This document shows positions 7,197 to 16,925 of a stretch of DNA of 64,000 bases, one piece after another; the first letter of the stretch is position 1, and each line of letters opens with the position of its first letter. The position numbers and the translations under genes are program-made. The DNA comes from Nostoc paludosum FACHB-159 (GTDB taxonomy: Bacteria > Cyanobacteriota > Cyanobacteriia > Cyanobacteriales > Nostocaceae), in NCBI RefSeq assembly GCF_014698835.1, contig NZ_JACJTU010000015.1:119313-183312 (forward strand), written 5' to 3'. The notes below the pieces were generated by a model that saw nothing but the letters and a program-made list of their open reading frames with translations, did not search any database and was not told the origin of the DNA.

Positions 7197-9491
7197 TTAC
7201 TTAGCAGTTTTTTTCAAACCTTGCCAGCTTTCTCGCAATCGTATCAAGTTAGGCGTATGACCACCATAACGCCAGCTAACATAGGCTTGGCAAATTTCAT
7301 CTATGACCTCAGCAGTTGCTGGGGCATGATGTTGGTATGAAACTTTGGCATACTCTAAAGGTGTTTGTGCCGGATGTTTTGCTAAACCTTTTTGCGCTGT
7401 CCATTGCAGCATTTGTTGATAAAGGCTTTCCATCGCTGGCAATTTCTTTAACCATCGACGATTGCGCCATTGCCGCCACTGTCCCCAACCGAGCCAACCA
7501 AAGAAAGCGATGGTAGTACTCAAGATTAAGCCAGTCAATACACCCAACCAACCTTGAGTAAATAAAGCTAAAAACCAAGCGATCGCTCTACCGATCCAGC
7601 TAAATATTGTCCCAAATACATTATTCAATAAACCTGTCACCGGAGAAGGTAACCATCCAGCAACCCACTGCCAAAATTGTCGCAGCACGCTAAAAGTTTC
7701 AGTATCCTCAATTGATGGAGGTATTAACGGATGATTGGGAATTGGATCGAAGGCAAACCAGCCAAATTTCGGGAAATAGACTTCCGTCATCGCGTAGGCA
7801 TCTGTATTACGGACAACATACATCCCTGTGAATGGATTAAACTCTCCTGGACTAAACCCTGCTACCAACCGTGCTGGGATACCAATGGAACGTAGCATCA
7901 CTGTGAGAACTGTGGAAAAGTGGTCTGGATAGCCTCCTTTGTTCTTGAATAAAAAAGCTTCTACCAAATCTTCTTTTTCATCCAAATAAGGTAGGTCTAA
8001 GGGATTTTGCGGAATAGAGTAGTATTGCTTCAAGTATTGAGCTAAGTAAAGAGCTTTTTCATAAGCTGAATCCAGACTTTTAGAAGACTTTGCTACCCGG
8101 TTTTGATTGTACTTGGTGAGGATTTCTTCGGTGCGTTGCCGGACTTTTTCAGCAATTTCGGGCGGTATTTGGAGATAATGCTTTTTAATATCTTGGGGAT
8201 ATTTAGTAGAAGTTTGACCTAATAAAGTCCGATCGCGGTGTGGTACTTCGGAAACTACTGTATAAGTCACGCCTTCTGATAATTCCACAGGCGATCGCAA
8301 CCCATTTTCTTTATCAACTGCAATCATTGGTGTGGGAAAGTAAATTTCCTTGGGATTAGCCATCGCTGGAATTAAATTCGGCAAATCCGACACCACTGTA
8401 TAAGTTTGTACTACTTCTTGAGTTTTACCAGAAATCAGAGGTGGGGGAATAAAAATTTGGTAAGACCAGGGCGGCCGTCTGATGGTGGTAACATCATCTT
8501 TACGAGAAACTTCCCATCCTTTACCTGTATAACGGTCAAATGCCAACACTCGCCAAAAACCTTCAGCTTGCGATCGCACTCGCATCACAACTTTAGGTTT
8601 CATCTCGCCCCGGAGATTTTGGTTAATTTCGCTATTGAAACCGTAGTAAAAATTATTATCTACTTTTCCTGGTTCCCCAGTTTTGCCCTGTCCTGTGCCA
8701 TCGCCTTGATTATTGCCATTACCTTGGCGGACATAGCCGGGATTGATAATGCTACGTCCTGTAAAACTACCTTTGATTTCAATTGGAGAACTTACAGGAA
8801 AGGTTCTTAATTGGTAGCCAGGTAACCTCGGTAAAACAGCGAAAATTGCCAGTCCGAGACCGACAATTACAAAAAAATTAACAATTAAAAATTTAAAATT
8901 TAAACTTGAGAATTTATCCTTTGGGGTCTTTTCTTTTTGTATTTTTAATGGTTTCAAACCCAAGCGCGAGCGATAATCTAATACTAAAGTTGGGAGAGCG
9001 ATCGCTAAAAACAACAGCAACACAGGTGCAAATGCTAAAGTCTGACTCAGCGTTGCAGCCACACCCAATAAAATTAATCCGATAACAATCGAATAACCCA
9101 AATTTTTGCGGCGGGGTGTATCAAAGCTGTGCAACACCTGTAGTTGAATCAATAACTCTGCTAAACCCAACCGCGTATCATTCAACTCTGTCACTAACCG
9201 CCCAAAGAAAGTACCCAGCGCTATTAACATTCCAATAGCAATGCAGAACTTCACTGCGATGTTAGTATCGCGGCGACGATAGTAACTCCAAACCGCACCC
9301 ACTACACTTAGGGGTAACGCCCAAAGACTGAATAAAGTCTCGGCGGCGATATCCGTCGCCACAATTCCCAAAATAACCAACGCTAGCACCAGCACCCGCA
9401 AGGAAATTGAATTTTCCACTTCTGTCGAAGGCGAACCCTGTGTATTTTGCTGCCTGAAATTACCTGTAGAGAGACGCCAAAACCGATTCAT
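7197..9491 (-). CDS. Membrane-bound transglutaminase-like protein (TgpA family)
   Basis: About 764 residues from the ATG at 9491; in-frame starts further upstream (up to 9575) add 28 weakly supported residues. The N-terminal third has several membrane helices (LVLALVILGIVATDIAAETL onwards). A long periplasmic part follows with a transglutaminase/protease-like core (KNKGGYPDHFSTVLTVMLRSIGIPARLVAGF). In that core Cys is replaced: the usual 'G-x-C' position reads GGYPDHF. A later YAMTEVYFPKFGWFAFDPIPN block carries the His/Asp region. There is another membrane helix and a C-terminal DUF4129-like tail (LEYAKVSYQHHAPATAEVIDEI). With Cys apparently missing, catalysis is doubtful. Confidence 0.8.
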   Translation of the reverse strand: MNRFWRLSTGNFRQQNTQGSPSTEVENSISLRVLVLALVILGIVATDIAAETLFSLWALPLSVVGAVWSYYRRRDTNIAVKFCIAIGMLIALGTFFGRLVTELNDTRLGLAELLIQLQVLHSFDTPRRKNLGYSIVIGLILLGVAATLSQTLAFAPVLLLFLAIALPTLVLDYRSRLGLKPLKIQKEKTPKDKFSSLNFKFLIVNFFVIVGLGLAIFAVLPRLPGYQLRTFPVSSPIEIKGSFTGRSIINPGYVRQGNGNNQGDGTGQGKTGEPGKVDNNFYYGFNSEINQNLRGEMKPKVVMRVRSQAEGFWRVLAFDRYTGKGWEVSRKDDVTTIRRPPWSYQIFIPPPLISGKTQEVVQTYTVVSDLPNLIPAMANPKEIYFPTPMIAVDKENGLRSPVELSEGVTYTVVSEVPHRDRTLLGQTSTKYPQDIKKHYLQIPPEIAEKVRQRTEEILTKYNQNRVAKSSKSLDSAYEKALYLAQYLKQYYSIPQNPLDLPYLDEKEDLVEAFLFKNKGGYPDHFSTVLTVMLRSIGIPARLVAGFSPGEFNPFTGMYVVRNTDAYAMTEVYFPKFGWFAFDPIPNHPLIPPSIEDTETFSVLRQFWQWVAGWLPSPVTGLLNNVFGTIFSWIGRAIAWFLALFTQGWLGVLTGLILSTTIAFFGWLGWGQWRQWRNRRWLKKLPAMESLYQQMLQWTAQKGLAKHPAQTPLEYAKVSYQHHAPATAEVIDEICQAYVSWRYGGHTPNLIRLRESWQGLKKTAK

Positions 9492-9575
9492 GGTGGATAA
9501 GTTAAACATTTCGAGTCTAAGGTGTAGAACCGACGGAAACAATGGTAAAGACGGAACTAGCCGCCCTACTATCAA

Positions 9576-10097
9576 GTATTCCCGTTGGGGGAAGTTTTCT
9601 TATCCTGTTTTTAAGCGTCTATAAGTGAAAAAGTGATGGCTTGGTAAATATAGAGACGTGGCTAAATCAGTATAACGCAGCGAATTAACTGCTTCCACAG
9701 GTTTTGTGACTACTCAATTTTCCGCGAGAGGCTGCGCCAACGTGAAGGCTTGTCTGCGACACGCCGCGCGAACGCCTACGTTTGTATGGCGCAAATTCTA
9801 TTCGCCAAAGCTTTTATAGCAGTTGAAGCATACTTTAAGACATCAACCGATCCTTAAACTCTGACGCCAATAGACTCTGAAGGCTGTTGCCTATTGCCCA
9901 TTCCCTGCTATAGTCCAAAATTGGTGTTATCGGGTGAGTCTACACCTGCCTAAGATTTGGCAACCTACATTAAGTAAGCACCCTGTTTTTAGTAGTTTTG
10001 AAAGAGAAACAAAGCCCCGAAGCAACAGCTAGGGGAAAAGTTATCTTAATATATATCAGCGTTGATTGACGCAGTGTGCTAGCGGTAGCAATTTAGA
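9576..10097. other. Intergenic stretch with dispersed Nostoc-type repeat
   Basis: No gene seen. Around 9721-9782 there is a GC-rich dispersed repeat (gcgagaggctgcgccaacg, then cgccgcgcgaacgcctacg). It resembles fragments near 15240-15300, 42778-42850 and 56270-56310 in this window. The rest is unremarkable. Confidence 0.5.
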
Positions 10098-11078
10098 CTA
10101 CATTGTGGGACTAATTACAAACAGCAAAGGTTGTTCGTCTATTTCTGGAAACTCAACTTCTAGGGTATAAATTGGGTTAAGTTGCTCGCAGCCTAACTCT
10201 ACACTTAAGTATCCGGAACTTGAAGATGTTGTCATTGCTAAGGTACCACTTCCCCGCAATGTCAAAGTTCCTTTAACGGGTAAATCAGCTTGAACGAGTA
10301 ACTTCGTAAGTTTACCTAGAGATTGGTACTCTACTTTAATGTTTAAAGTACCGACACTGGTTAACCATTGTCTTTCTACCACTGGACTAGTTGCTGAAAG
10401 TGGTAGAGTCAGATTTTCCAGCAATTGTTTTGCCGCCAGCAATGACAAAGCCATCTGTTGACGGGGTTGTAAATCTGAATAATCGCTCTGAATATCCGGC
10501 ATTTTGTCCAGAGTATTCACGGAACGATAAGTGCTTCTTAGCACTAACCCAGCGATATCATTTAGTGCCTGAGATTCATTGGGGAAAAAGTTCTCCACCA
10601 CTTGAACTAATTTTGCCCCCAGTGGCACTGAAGATGTAACCAACGCTTGACACTGTTCTAGCAATTGCCGGAAAACTCTTTCTGGCAGTGGAATCGGCAG
10701 ATTCAGCTTCGACTGCTGTGCCATCCATCCCCAGCTAGGAACGAGTGCCATTGACGGCTCATCAAGAAAATCGGGATACTCGGTTAATTGTGTTTCCCAA
10801 GGAAACAAGGGTGGTTGGTCTTGGATTTGGATTTGTAACCGACGCTTAAGGACGGCTTGGAAACGATCTTGCACAGTAGGAATTTCTCCCGGTAGAAAGG
10901 CCTGGGGTGTTCCTCTCAGTTCTGACTCACTGTTTTTTGAAGCAGTGGCTTCCTTGAAGAGGTTTTCTACCCCGTAATTTTCCTTACATTCTAACGAGGG
11001 ATGCTCATCGTTTTTGACATTACCTGTCAATAACCAATAGAGACACTCGTCTTGTAAGGATTCTGAGTCACTATTCAT
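10098..11078 (-). CDS. patU: Heterocyst pattern protein PatU (unsplit form)
   Basis: A 326-residue protein directly behind hetZ. Its ATG at 11078 overlaps the hetZ stop (ATGAATAG arrangement), which points to translational coupling. It has no recognisable enzyme motif: an acidic N-terminal region, a mixed middle (VPSWGWMAQQSKLNLPIP) and a beta-rich C-terminal part (GTLTLRGSGTLAMTT). In Anabaena PCC 7120 the locus is known as patU5 plus patU3, with patU3 affecting heterocyst spacing. Here, as reported for Nostoc punctiforme, it is a single open frame. The call rests on order, length and the hetZ linkage rather than an alignment. Confidence 0.8.
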   Translation of the reverse strand: MNSDSESLQDECLYWLLTGNVKNDEHPSLECKENYGVENLFKEATASKNSESELRGTPQAFLPGEIPTVQDRFQAVLKRRLQIQIQDQPPLFPWETQLTEYPDFLDEPSMALVPSWGWMAQQSKLNLPIPLPERVFRQLLEQCQALVTSSVPLGAKLVQVVENFFPNESQALNDIAGLVLRSTYRSVNTLDKMPDIQSDYSDLQPRQQMALSLLAAKQLLENLTLPLSATSPVVERQWLTSVGTLNIKVEYQSLGKLTKLLVQADLPVKGTLTLRGSGTLAMTTSSSSGYLSVELGCEQLNPIYTLEVEFPEIDEQPLLFVISPTM

Positions 11079-12273
11079 GAGTAGATGCACCAGATCCGGA
11101 CACTAATGAGTTACGAATTTCCCAAGCTTGTTCGAGAATCTTAAACCAACGTTTTTGCAGTTGTGCCATAGACAGCCCTAAAGTTTTAGCTATTTTTTCA
11201 TCGCTTTGCCCTTGTTGCTTCAACTCTAGTAAAGACCGCTGTTTGTTGTCCAACTGTGCTGTGTATGCTTGCCATTGCTGGGGAGTTAAGCCCAAGTTGG
11301 TATGCAATGAAGCTTCTAGCCATTCGTGAACTAATTCCCAACGGTGTAACAAGGCGAATCGAATTAGATGATATTTGAAGCGCTGCTGTAAGTAATCTCT
11401 CTGACGAGGGGTTAGACCCAAAACCGACTCAATTTCCTGTGCTGATAAATCTTGAAGGCGAAGCGAAAAGTAATCAGCGCAGTCAGATTGTTGTCGTTGT
11501 TCGAGATAATTCATTAATTCCGTAATCACAACGGAACGTAAGGTGTCTTCTTCAGGTTCGGCTTCTGTTTGGGTTGCCATTGTGGAGCGCAATTGCTGAA
11601 TGGCTGGTTCTTCCCAACCGTCGCCATCACTATTGCTACCTTCTGCGGCTTGTTCTATGTCTACGCTGGTTTCGGGGGGTTGCTGTTGGGAGAAAGTTTG
11701 CGCTCTGAGGATAATTAGCTGTTGCTGACGGCCTGGTAAGGGAATTCGTCGCTTACCATAGCGTTCGGTAAATGCCATATACTCGGCCAATTCCAGAAGC
11801 GTTTGTGGGCGGTAAGTGGCACCGAGTTGATTTTCTCGCCGGAAAGCGTTCAATGCTTCTAGATAAAAACTTTGTAGAAAGTCTTCAATTATAGTTAGCC
11901 GTCCTTGATAGCTCAATTGCTTCTGAGGAGGATTAATGTAACGATAAATAATAGCACTCAAAGTACTGTGTAATTCTACCCTGCCTCGATTTGAACCTAA
12001 CTGATAGTACCTAAGACACTGTTGCAGCCGATGTCGGGCGAGGGTGAGTGCCGAGCTTTCTACAGCCCCGGAAGCTTGGATTCGTTTGCTTTCACTGCAA
12101 ATCCGGTAGACTTCAGTGGTGATTCGTCTTGCTACATCGTGGCAATTCTGTTCCGAAGCTTTGGTTGACTGCTGAAACTCCCTGGACAGGAGTTGAAAGA
12201 TCGCCTCCACACCAATAGAATTTTCTCCCAGAAAGGTTGCAGATGGAATAGTTGCGGTTGCGGCTGAATTCAT
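11071..12273 (-). CDS. hetZ: Heterocyst differentiation regulator HetZ
   Basis: 400 residues from the ATG at 12273 (MNSAATATIPSATF); HetZ is about 401 residues in Anabaena. HetZ is an early regulator needed for heterocyst development, activated by HetR and acting with HetP. The sequence is soluble and helical, with a Gln/Glu-rich middle (about 190-245). The C-terminal stretch LLELKQQGQSDEKIAKTLGLSMAQLQKRWF looks like a helix-turn-helix of the sigma-region-4 type. It forms an overlapping pair with patU and is divergent from a small conserved gene. A TTG at 12288 is an alternative start. Confidence 0.88.
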   Translation of the reverse strand: MNSAATATIPSATFLGENSIGVEAIFQLLSREFQQSTKASEQNCHDVARRITTEVYRICSESKRIQASGAVESSALTLARHRLQQCLRYYQLGSNRGRVELHSTLSAIIYRYINPPQKQLSYQGRLTIIEDFLQSFYLEALNAFRRENQLGATYRPQTLLELAEYMAFTERYGKRRIPLPGRQQQLIILRAQTFSQQQPPETSVDIEQAAEGSNSDGDGWEEPAIQQLRSTMATQTEAEPEEDTLRSVVITELMNYLEQRQQSDCADYFSLRLQDLSAQEIESVLGLTPRQRDYLQQRFKYHLIRFALLHRWELVHEWLEASLHTNLGLTPQQWQAYTAQLDNKQRSLLELKQQGQSDEKIAKTLGLSMAQLQKRWFKILEQAWEIRNSLVSGSGASTHE

Positions 12274-12477
12274 AGTCTCGGTTTTCAAAAGACCTTAAGG
12301 TATTTAAATACAACCTGTACGACCGTGGGTGTTGGCTTTTTGGGTTTTGCCTATAAGCTAAATGCAGGCCCTACCTACGTTTGAGATGTGCCTGATTTTA
12401 TTATTCCCAAATTTAATGGGATTGTTCACATTTTGTAGATGTTATTGCCATTACCCAGGAGTCGTATACAAGTCATT

Positions 12478-12951
12478 ATGGATTTAGAAGCACAAATTCA
12501 ATTGCTGATTGACAATGCACCCCGCGATGGTATTACACCAAATCTAATTTCAGCAATTTCTCCTGCCCTGAAAGCGATCGCTCAGAAATTACGTTACTCC
12601 CAGTACTATATTCTCCAAAGTTCGGAGGGTAACTGGGTTTTAACTACGTTGAGCAATCGTACTAATCCAGGATTAGAAAAGCGAGTGGTTTACGCTTTTC
12701 CTACCATACAGGATGTCTCCCTAATTTCCACTGCTGGGCTTGACCCTCAAATGCTAACTAAAATTGTTCCCGCGACCCATATTTTGTTTCAATTGGTGGC
12801 ATTAGAACCCGTAGATAGTATCGTTTTTTTGGAAACGCCGGGTCAGACCACTCATACCTTTGAAGTTCGGCGAAGCGAGCTAGAAAAACTCATGCAACAA
12901 CAGCTGCGAAAGATGCGATCGCCTAAACACATACCCCCTGATATTGCATAG
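12478..12951 (+). CDS. Small conserved protein of unknown function
   Basis: 157 residues from the ATG at 12478 (MDLEAQIQLLIDNAPRDGIT); an upstream ATG at 12439 would add 13 basic residues. It is soluble, with alternating helix and strand and no catalytic motif that I recognise. A segment near residues 35-60 (LKAIAQKLRYSQYYILQSSE) and a C-terminal basic helix (LEKLMQQQLRKMR) stand out. It is divergent from hetZ, sharing a roughly 200-base control region, and ends in a good terminator. Confidence 0.65.
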   Translation: MDLEAQIQLLIDNAPRDGITPNLISAISPALKAIAQKLRYSQYYILQSSEGNWVLTTLSNRTNPGLEKRVVYAFPTIQDVSLISTAGLDPQMLTKIVPATHILFQLVALEPVDSIVFLETPGQTTHTFEVRRSELEKLMQQQLRKMRSPKHIPPDIA

Positions 12952-13000
12952 AATAATTTGCGAGGTGAGATTTTTTCTATACAACCCAATATCTATTTTT

Positions 13001-13038
13001 AAAATTTTTGAGCGCCAGAAATAGCGCTCAAAAATTTT
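13001..13038 (+). terminator. Terminator of the gene ending at 12951
   Basis: AAAATTTTTGAGCGC (13001-13015) and GCGCTCAAAAATTTT (13024-13038) make a 15-base stem with an 8-base loop, ending in T residues. It works as a rho-independent terminator in the plus direction and is nearly symmetric. Confidence 0.75.
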
Positions 13039-13114
13039 TCAAAAATTTTCAATTTCTAATCCGCTTGCAAAAATTTGCTTTATTTAGGAACCCATTTTTT
13101 CGCTTATCACTTTG

Positions 13115-13266
13115 GAATATCTAAAATTGATTAAAAAACAGTTACCAGTGAACAGTTATCAATTTTTTTGTTTAGGTTTTGCTGATTCGTGAGCTAGATT
13201 TCAACTTTCTGAAATATCTAAAATTGATTAAAAAACAGTTACTAGTGAACAATTCTCGATTTTTTT
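13115..13266. repeat. Direct repeat of about 55 bases
   Basis: Two copies of the same sequence lie at 13115-13169 and 13212-13266. Both contain atctaaaattgattaaaaa, then cagtta(c/t)(c/t)agtgaaca and a T run. They differ at a few positions. They lie in the non-coding gap before sds and suggest a local duplication. Confidence 0.7.
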
Positions 13267-13526
13267 AACTTCTGCTGAGCTACAAATCCCTATCCAAGAA
13301 TAGTTGAGTAGGTTTTATTTAGACAAAACTTACGCAACTAAGACATATCCGTTTCGTGCTGGGAGTTAACACTAAAGGCAAAAACCCTGCACGAACAGAC
13401 ATTTTGAAATTTTAGATTTTTTTAATTATTTAATCAAAAATCCTTCTTGAAAAGCTTTGCTCGGAGGGAACCTCCCCACCCAGCGGGATCTTGCAACAAA
13501 CTTTTCGCAAAATCTAAAATCATTTT

Positions 13527-14498
13527 TTAATAGAGCCGACTCAGCCCATAATCAGCTATGTTAATCAATGCCTGCTGGGACTCAGAGGCTGGCAGAACTG
13601 CGAGATGTTCAATTGCCAATTTAGTATGATGAGCAGCTAATTCTCGCGCTTGCTGTATACCTTGACTATCCTGAATCAGTGCTAATGCTTGCTCTAAATC
13701 TCCCTCTTGAGCAAATTCTCTTTCAATTAGCACTTCCAAGTATGGTTTTTCGGCTAAAGCAAATAAAACGGGTGCAGTTAGATGACCACTTTTGAGATCC
13801 GACGCCACTGGTTTACCCAAGGTGTCTGTTGTACTGGTGAAATCTAGAATGTCATCGACAATTTGAAATGCTATGCCCAGATGACGACCATAGCTGTACA
13901 TATGCTCAACAGTTTCTCGTGACACTTCACTGAGTAAAGCAGCAGCTTTGGAACTGTTAGCAATTAACGAAGCTGTTTTGTAATAACTCTTTTGAAGGTA
14001 AGTTTCAATGGAGATGCTGGCATCAAAACGATTCAATCCCTGCTGAATCTCCCCTGTAGCTAAATCCATAATCACTTCTGAGAGGAGTTTCACCACCTCC
14101 AAATTGTCTAAGTTTGCTAAATACCACGAAGATTGGGCAAAGAGAAAATCTCCTGCTAGTATGGCTATGCGGTTACCAAACAAACTATGAACGGTGGGAA
14201 CGCCTCGCCGCACGTCTGATTCATCTACCACATCATCGTGTACCAAGCTTGCTGTGTGAATCATTTCGGTAATTTCAGCTAAGCGGCGGTGACGCGGGGT
14301 AATTTCTTGGTCTAACATTGTTGCCCGCGATATTAGCAGGACAATTGCTGGCCTGATACGCTTTCCCCCAGCTCCGAATAAATGTTCGGCTGCTGCAAAC
14401 AAAATGGGGTGGCGATTTCCAACTAGCTGTTTGAGGTTATCTGCTAGTTGTCGCAGGTCTGCTTCCACAGGGGTAAACAGGGAGGTGGCTGGGGTCAT
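13527..14498 (-). CDS. sds: Solanesyl/polyprenyl diphosphate synthase
   Basis: A 323-residue trans-isoprenyl diphosphate synthase. It has the first aspartate-rich motif DDVVD in SLVHDDVVDESDVRRG and the second DDILD in FQIVDDILDFTSTTD, plus GGKRIRP near residue 49. In cyanobacteria this enzyme builds the C45 side chain of plastoquinone-9. Chain length is not readable with certainty from the motif. The position upstream of murI/amiC in the reverse order matches the Anabaena neighbourhood. Start ATG at 14498. Confidence 0.9.
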   Translation of the reverse strand: MTPATSLFTPVEADLRQLADNLKQLVGNRHPILFAAAEHLFGAGGKRIRPAIVLLISRATMLDQEITPRHRRLAEITEMIHTASLVHDDVVDESDVRRGVPTVHSLFGNRIAILAGDFLFAQSSWYLANLDNLEVVKLLSEVIMDLATGEIQQGLNRFDASISIETYLQKSYYKTASLIANSSKAAALLSEVSRETVEHMYSYGRHLGIAFQIVDDILDFTSTTDTLGKPVASDLKSGHLTAPVLFALAEKPYLEVLIEREFAQEGDLEQALALIQDSQGIQQARELAAHHTKLAIEHLAVLPASESQQALINIADYGLSRLY

Positions 14499-15647
14499 GG
14501 ATGGGCGGACTCTGACTTAGGTTACGAAAGTTTACATATCCTTTACTCATTTTAAGATAACCCTGTGCCAGCGCAAAGTTTTCATCAGCTAATCCCATAC
14601 TCTTAAGTTTATTGGTAGATAGACAAAAATTGTTTTTTGTCAATAAGCAATTATGCTTTATTGAAATATAACTTTGGACAATATAGGAAAAGTGTTCGCA
14701 GAAGATCGTGTTACTGAGCTATTGTGAAATTTTTCCTGAGTGTAGGATACTACCTAGAATATAAAAATAAGGCTTGAGCAATGACCATTCCACAAAAATA
14801 GCAATCAAATAAGCTGGTGCAAAATTTCAGGGTATTCACTTGCCGTATTTGTACATTGACCTCTACAGACACAACCAAAAAAAGATAAGTATTATTGCTG
14901 ATTGACTATTTTGGGAAAATCTGGATTAGATTGGTTAGTATCGGACTAAATTTTTTTCCAGATCGAAGTCTAGCTATTGAAAAAATTTGAAATTTAGCAG
15001 GCGAGTAGGCTTAAAATTCAGGGCTGTTGTGTTACGCTAAAATATAGGAATTTTAAATTTTTCAAATACTCACACACCAAAAGTTAAGTCACCTGTTAGT
15101 TGATTTTACGGACACGGTAGTTGTGTGTATAAAATAACTGTTCGTTGGTGATATTAAGGGAATAAATTCTTTGATTTTTCCAACGAGATGCGAAACTCCT
15201 AGTTTGGAGTTATGGGATATCCCTATGGGAAGTCCTTCGGGTAACGCTCCTTCTCTGCGAGACGCTAAACAAATGTCGCTAAGGGTAGGCTACGTCAAGT
15301 AGGTTATAAAGTCGTACTTTATAACTAAATTGGCTCAAAGTTAAATGACTTTAGTGCATGTTGAGCGCGAGGGTTACTCCTGTCACAGTAATGTGAGCAA
15401 AAATAAGGCAGATCGAGTAGACCGCTGAGAATTGCAGTATTAGGTTGTCTATTGGCAACTTAACTGCTGTGGTATTTATGGTCTGCTAAAAATTGCATTA
15501 GATAATAGATTATTTGTCAGTAGAGAGTCTTATCTCTATAGGTAGATTTACTATAAGAAACTACAGTCATCAAGAACGTACTTGGTTGGCTGAGTTCTAC
15601 TAATTTCATGAAATTTTGTATTTGTTGCCAAGGGTGCTAGTAGAACA
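14499..15647. other. 1.1-kb non-coding stretch
   Basis: No gene is supportable on either strand. It contains a small hairpin ACTCCtagtttGGAGT near 15196-15211, followed by an ATGGGATATCCCTAT palindrome. A dispersed Nostoc repeat (tctgcgagacgctaaacaaa and gggtaggctacg) lies at about 15250-15300. The sds promoter should be near its left end. Confidence 0.5.
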
Positions 15648-15845
15648 ATGATTTACGGAAGTGTGCCTATGATGATTTTTATTTTAGCGTCTGGATATTT
15701 GTTCACAGTCTACCTGTTATTAGCACTAGCAAAACGGACGGGTACAAAGACTGCTCCAAGAAGTTTTGCTTCATCTGTTGAAGTAAAACACGAGCAGGAG
15801 ATATCAGTTCGGACAAATGTGACTGAAGCAGTTAATAGTCAATAG
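15648..15845 (+). CDS. Possible small membrane protein
   Basis: A 65-residue frame with one strong N-terminal membrane helix (MMIFILASGYLFTVYLLLALA), a positive KRTGTK stop-transfer and a polar tail. The helix followed by positive charge is what a real single-pass protein would show. There is no clear Shine-Dalgarno site and no family I recognise. Translation could begin at the Met at 15648 or at one of the two Met codons eight residues later. It lies convergent to murI. Confidence 0.45.
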   Translation: MIYGSVPMMIFILASGYLFTVYLLLALAKRTGTKTAPRSFASSVEVKHEQEISVRTNVTEAVNSQ

Positions 15846-15929
15846 TCGATAGTTAGGAGTGAGGAGTGAGGAGTTTGGAGTTATTAATTCAAAACTCTTA
15901 ATTTTTAACTCCTAACTTTTTAGATAGTT

Positions 15930-16796
15930 TTATTGGGGTTGGGAAATAGCGATATCAGTAAAGCAAACCTGTTCGACTAGGGGTGTATAGCCTAGCCACT
16001 GGACTCCGGACTGGGAAAATTGTTGTGGACAACCACTGACAGCAAAGCGAGTTGGTAGTGGTGGCTGGGTGCTTCTTAAGCCTAGCAAGTCTAGTTCTTG
16101 AGCACAAGCAGCGACAACGTGAACAGCTGGGTCAACTAACTGGACTTGAGAGGGAAGCAGCGATCGCAATACTGGTGCCAGGAGCGGATAATGGGTACAG
16201 CCGTGGACTAAGGTGTCAATTTCCTGCTCTAATAAAGGTTCTAGATAGCCTCGTGCAACTTCAGCAGTGTAAGGGTCGTGAATGCGGTTTTGCTCAATCA
16301 GCGGCACAAACTCTGGACATCCAACTTGCCAGACTTGGACATTTGAATTGATTTCGAGTATGGCGTGCTTATAAGCATTACTCTTAGCTGTGGCGGGGGT
16401 GGCAATTACACCAATGCGCTTTCCTTGCTGGACTGCTGCCCTTGCCCCTGGTAGGATTACCCCCAGTATAGGTATGTTAAATTCTTGACGCACAGTTTCT
16501 AAGGCTAGGGCAGAACTGGTGTTGCAAGCCATAATCACCATTTTTACCTGCTGCTGTTGCAGCCAGGTGAGGATTTCACGCGTAAATTGTAAAATTTCTG
16601 CTTGTGAACGAATTCCGTAAGGAAGCCGAGCTGTATCCCCAAAGTAAACAATTGATTCATTCGGGAGTTGGCGATACAGTTGTCGCAGTACCGTCAGTCC
16701 TCCGACACCACTATCAAAGATACCAATTGGGGCATGTTGGGGTTCTTGATTAGAAAAATTGTCAAGATTTCCTTCAAAAATGGAAGATGAATACAC
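15930..16796 (-). CDS. murI: Glutamate racemase
   Basis: A 288-residue MurI supplying D-glutamate for peptidoglycan. It shows IGIFDSGVGGLTVL at the N-terminus, the first catalytic Cys in MACNTSSA and the second in VHGCTHYPLL, the standard pair that abstracts and donates the proton. The open frame starts with GTG at 16796, giving about 24 residues ahead of the core; no Shine-Dalgarno site confirms it. It follows amiC2 by 130 bases on the same strand, so a cell-wall gene group is likely. Confidence 0.93.
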   Translation of the reverse strand: MYSSSIFEGNLDNFSNQEPQHAPIGIFDSGVGGLTVLRQLYRQLPNESIVYFGDTARLPYGIRSQAEILQFTREILTWLQQQQVKMVIMACNTSSALALETVRQEFNIPILGVILPGARAAVQQGKRIGVIATPATAKSNAYKHAILEINSNVQVWQVGCPEFVPLIEQNRIHDPYTAEVARGYLEPLLEQEIDTLVHGCTHYPLLAPVLRSLLPSQVQLVDPAVHVVAACAQELDLLGLRSTQPPLPTRFAVSGCPQQFSQSGVQWLGYTPLVEQVCFTDIAISQPQ

Positions 16797-16925
16797 AGGC
16801 AGATATTGATTTAGGTTTTTGGATATAAAATACAGAATCTAGCAGAGAATGTACAAATTTACCACTAAATTCTGTACTAAAAACAAGTCTAAATACCACC
16901 TCTCAAATGAGTAATTTTTACTATA

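Noticed and set aside
12289..12438. HetR-type binding site upstream of hetZ (cgtaggtagggcctgcatt on the minus strand)
   Set aside because: It is GC-rich and partly symmetric, but does not clearly match the known HetR palindrome, so no site is claimed.
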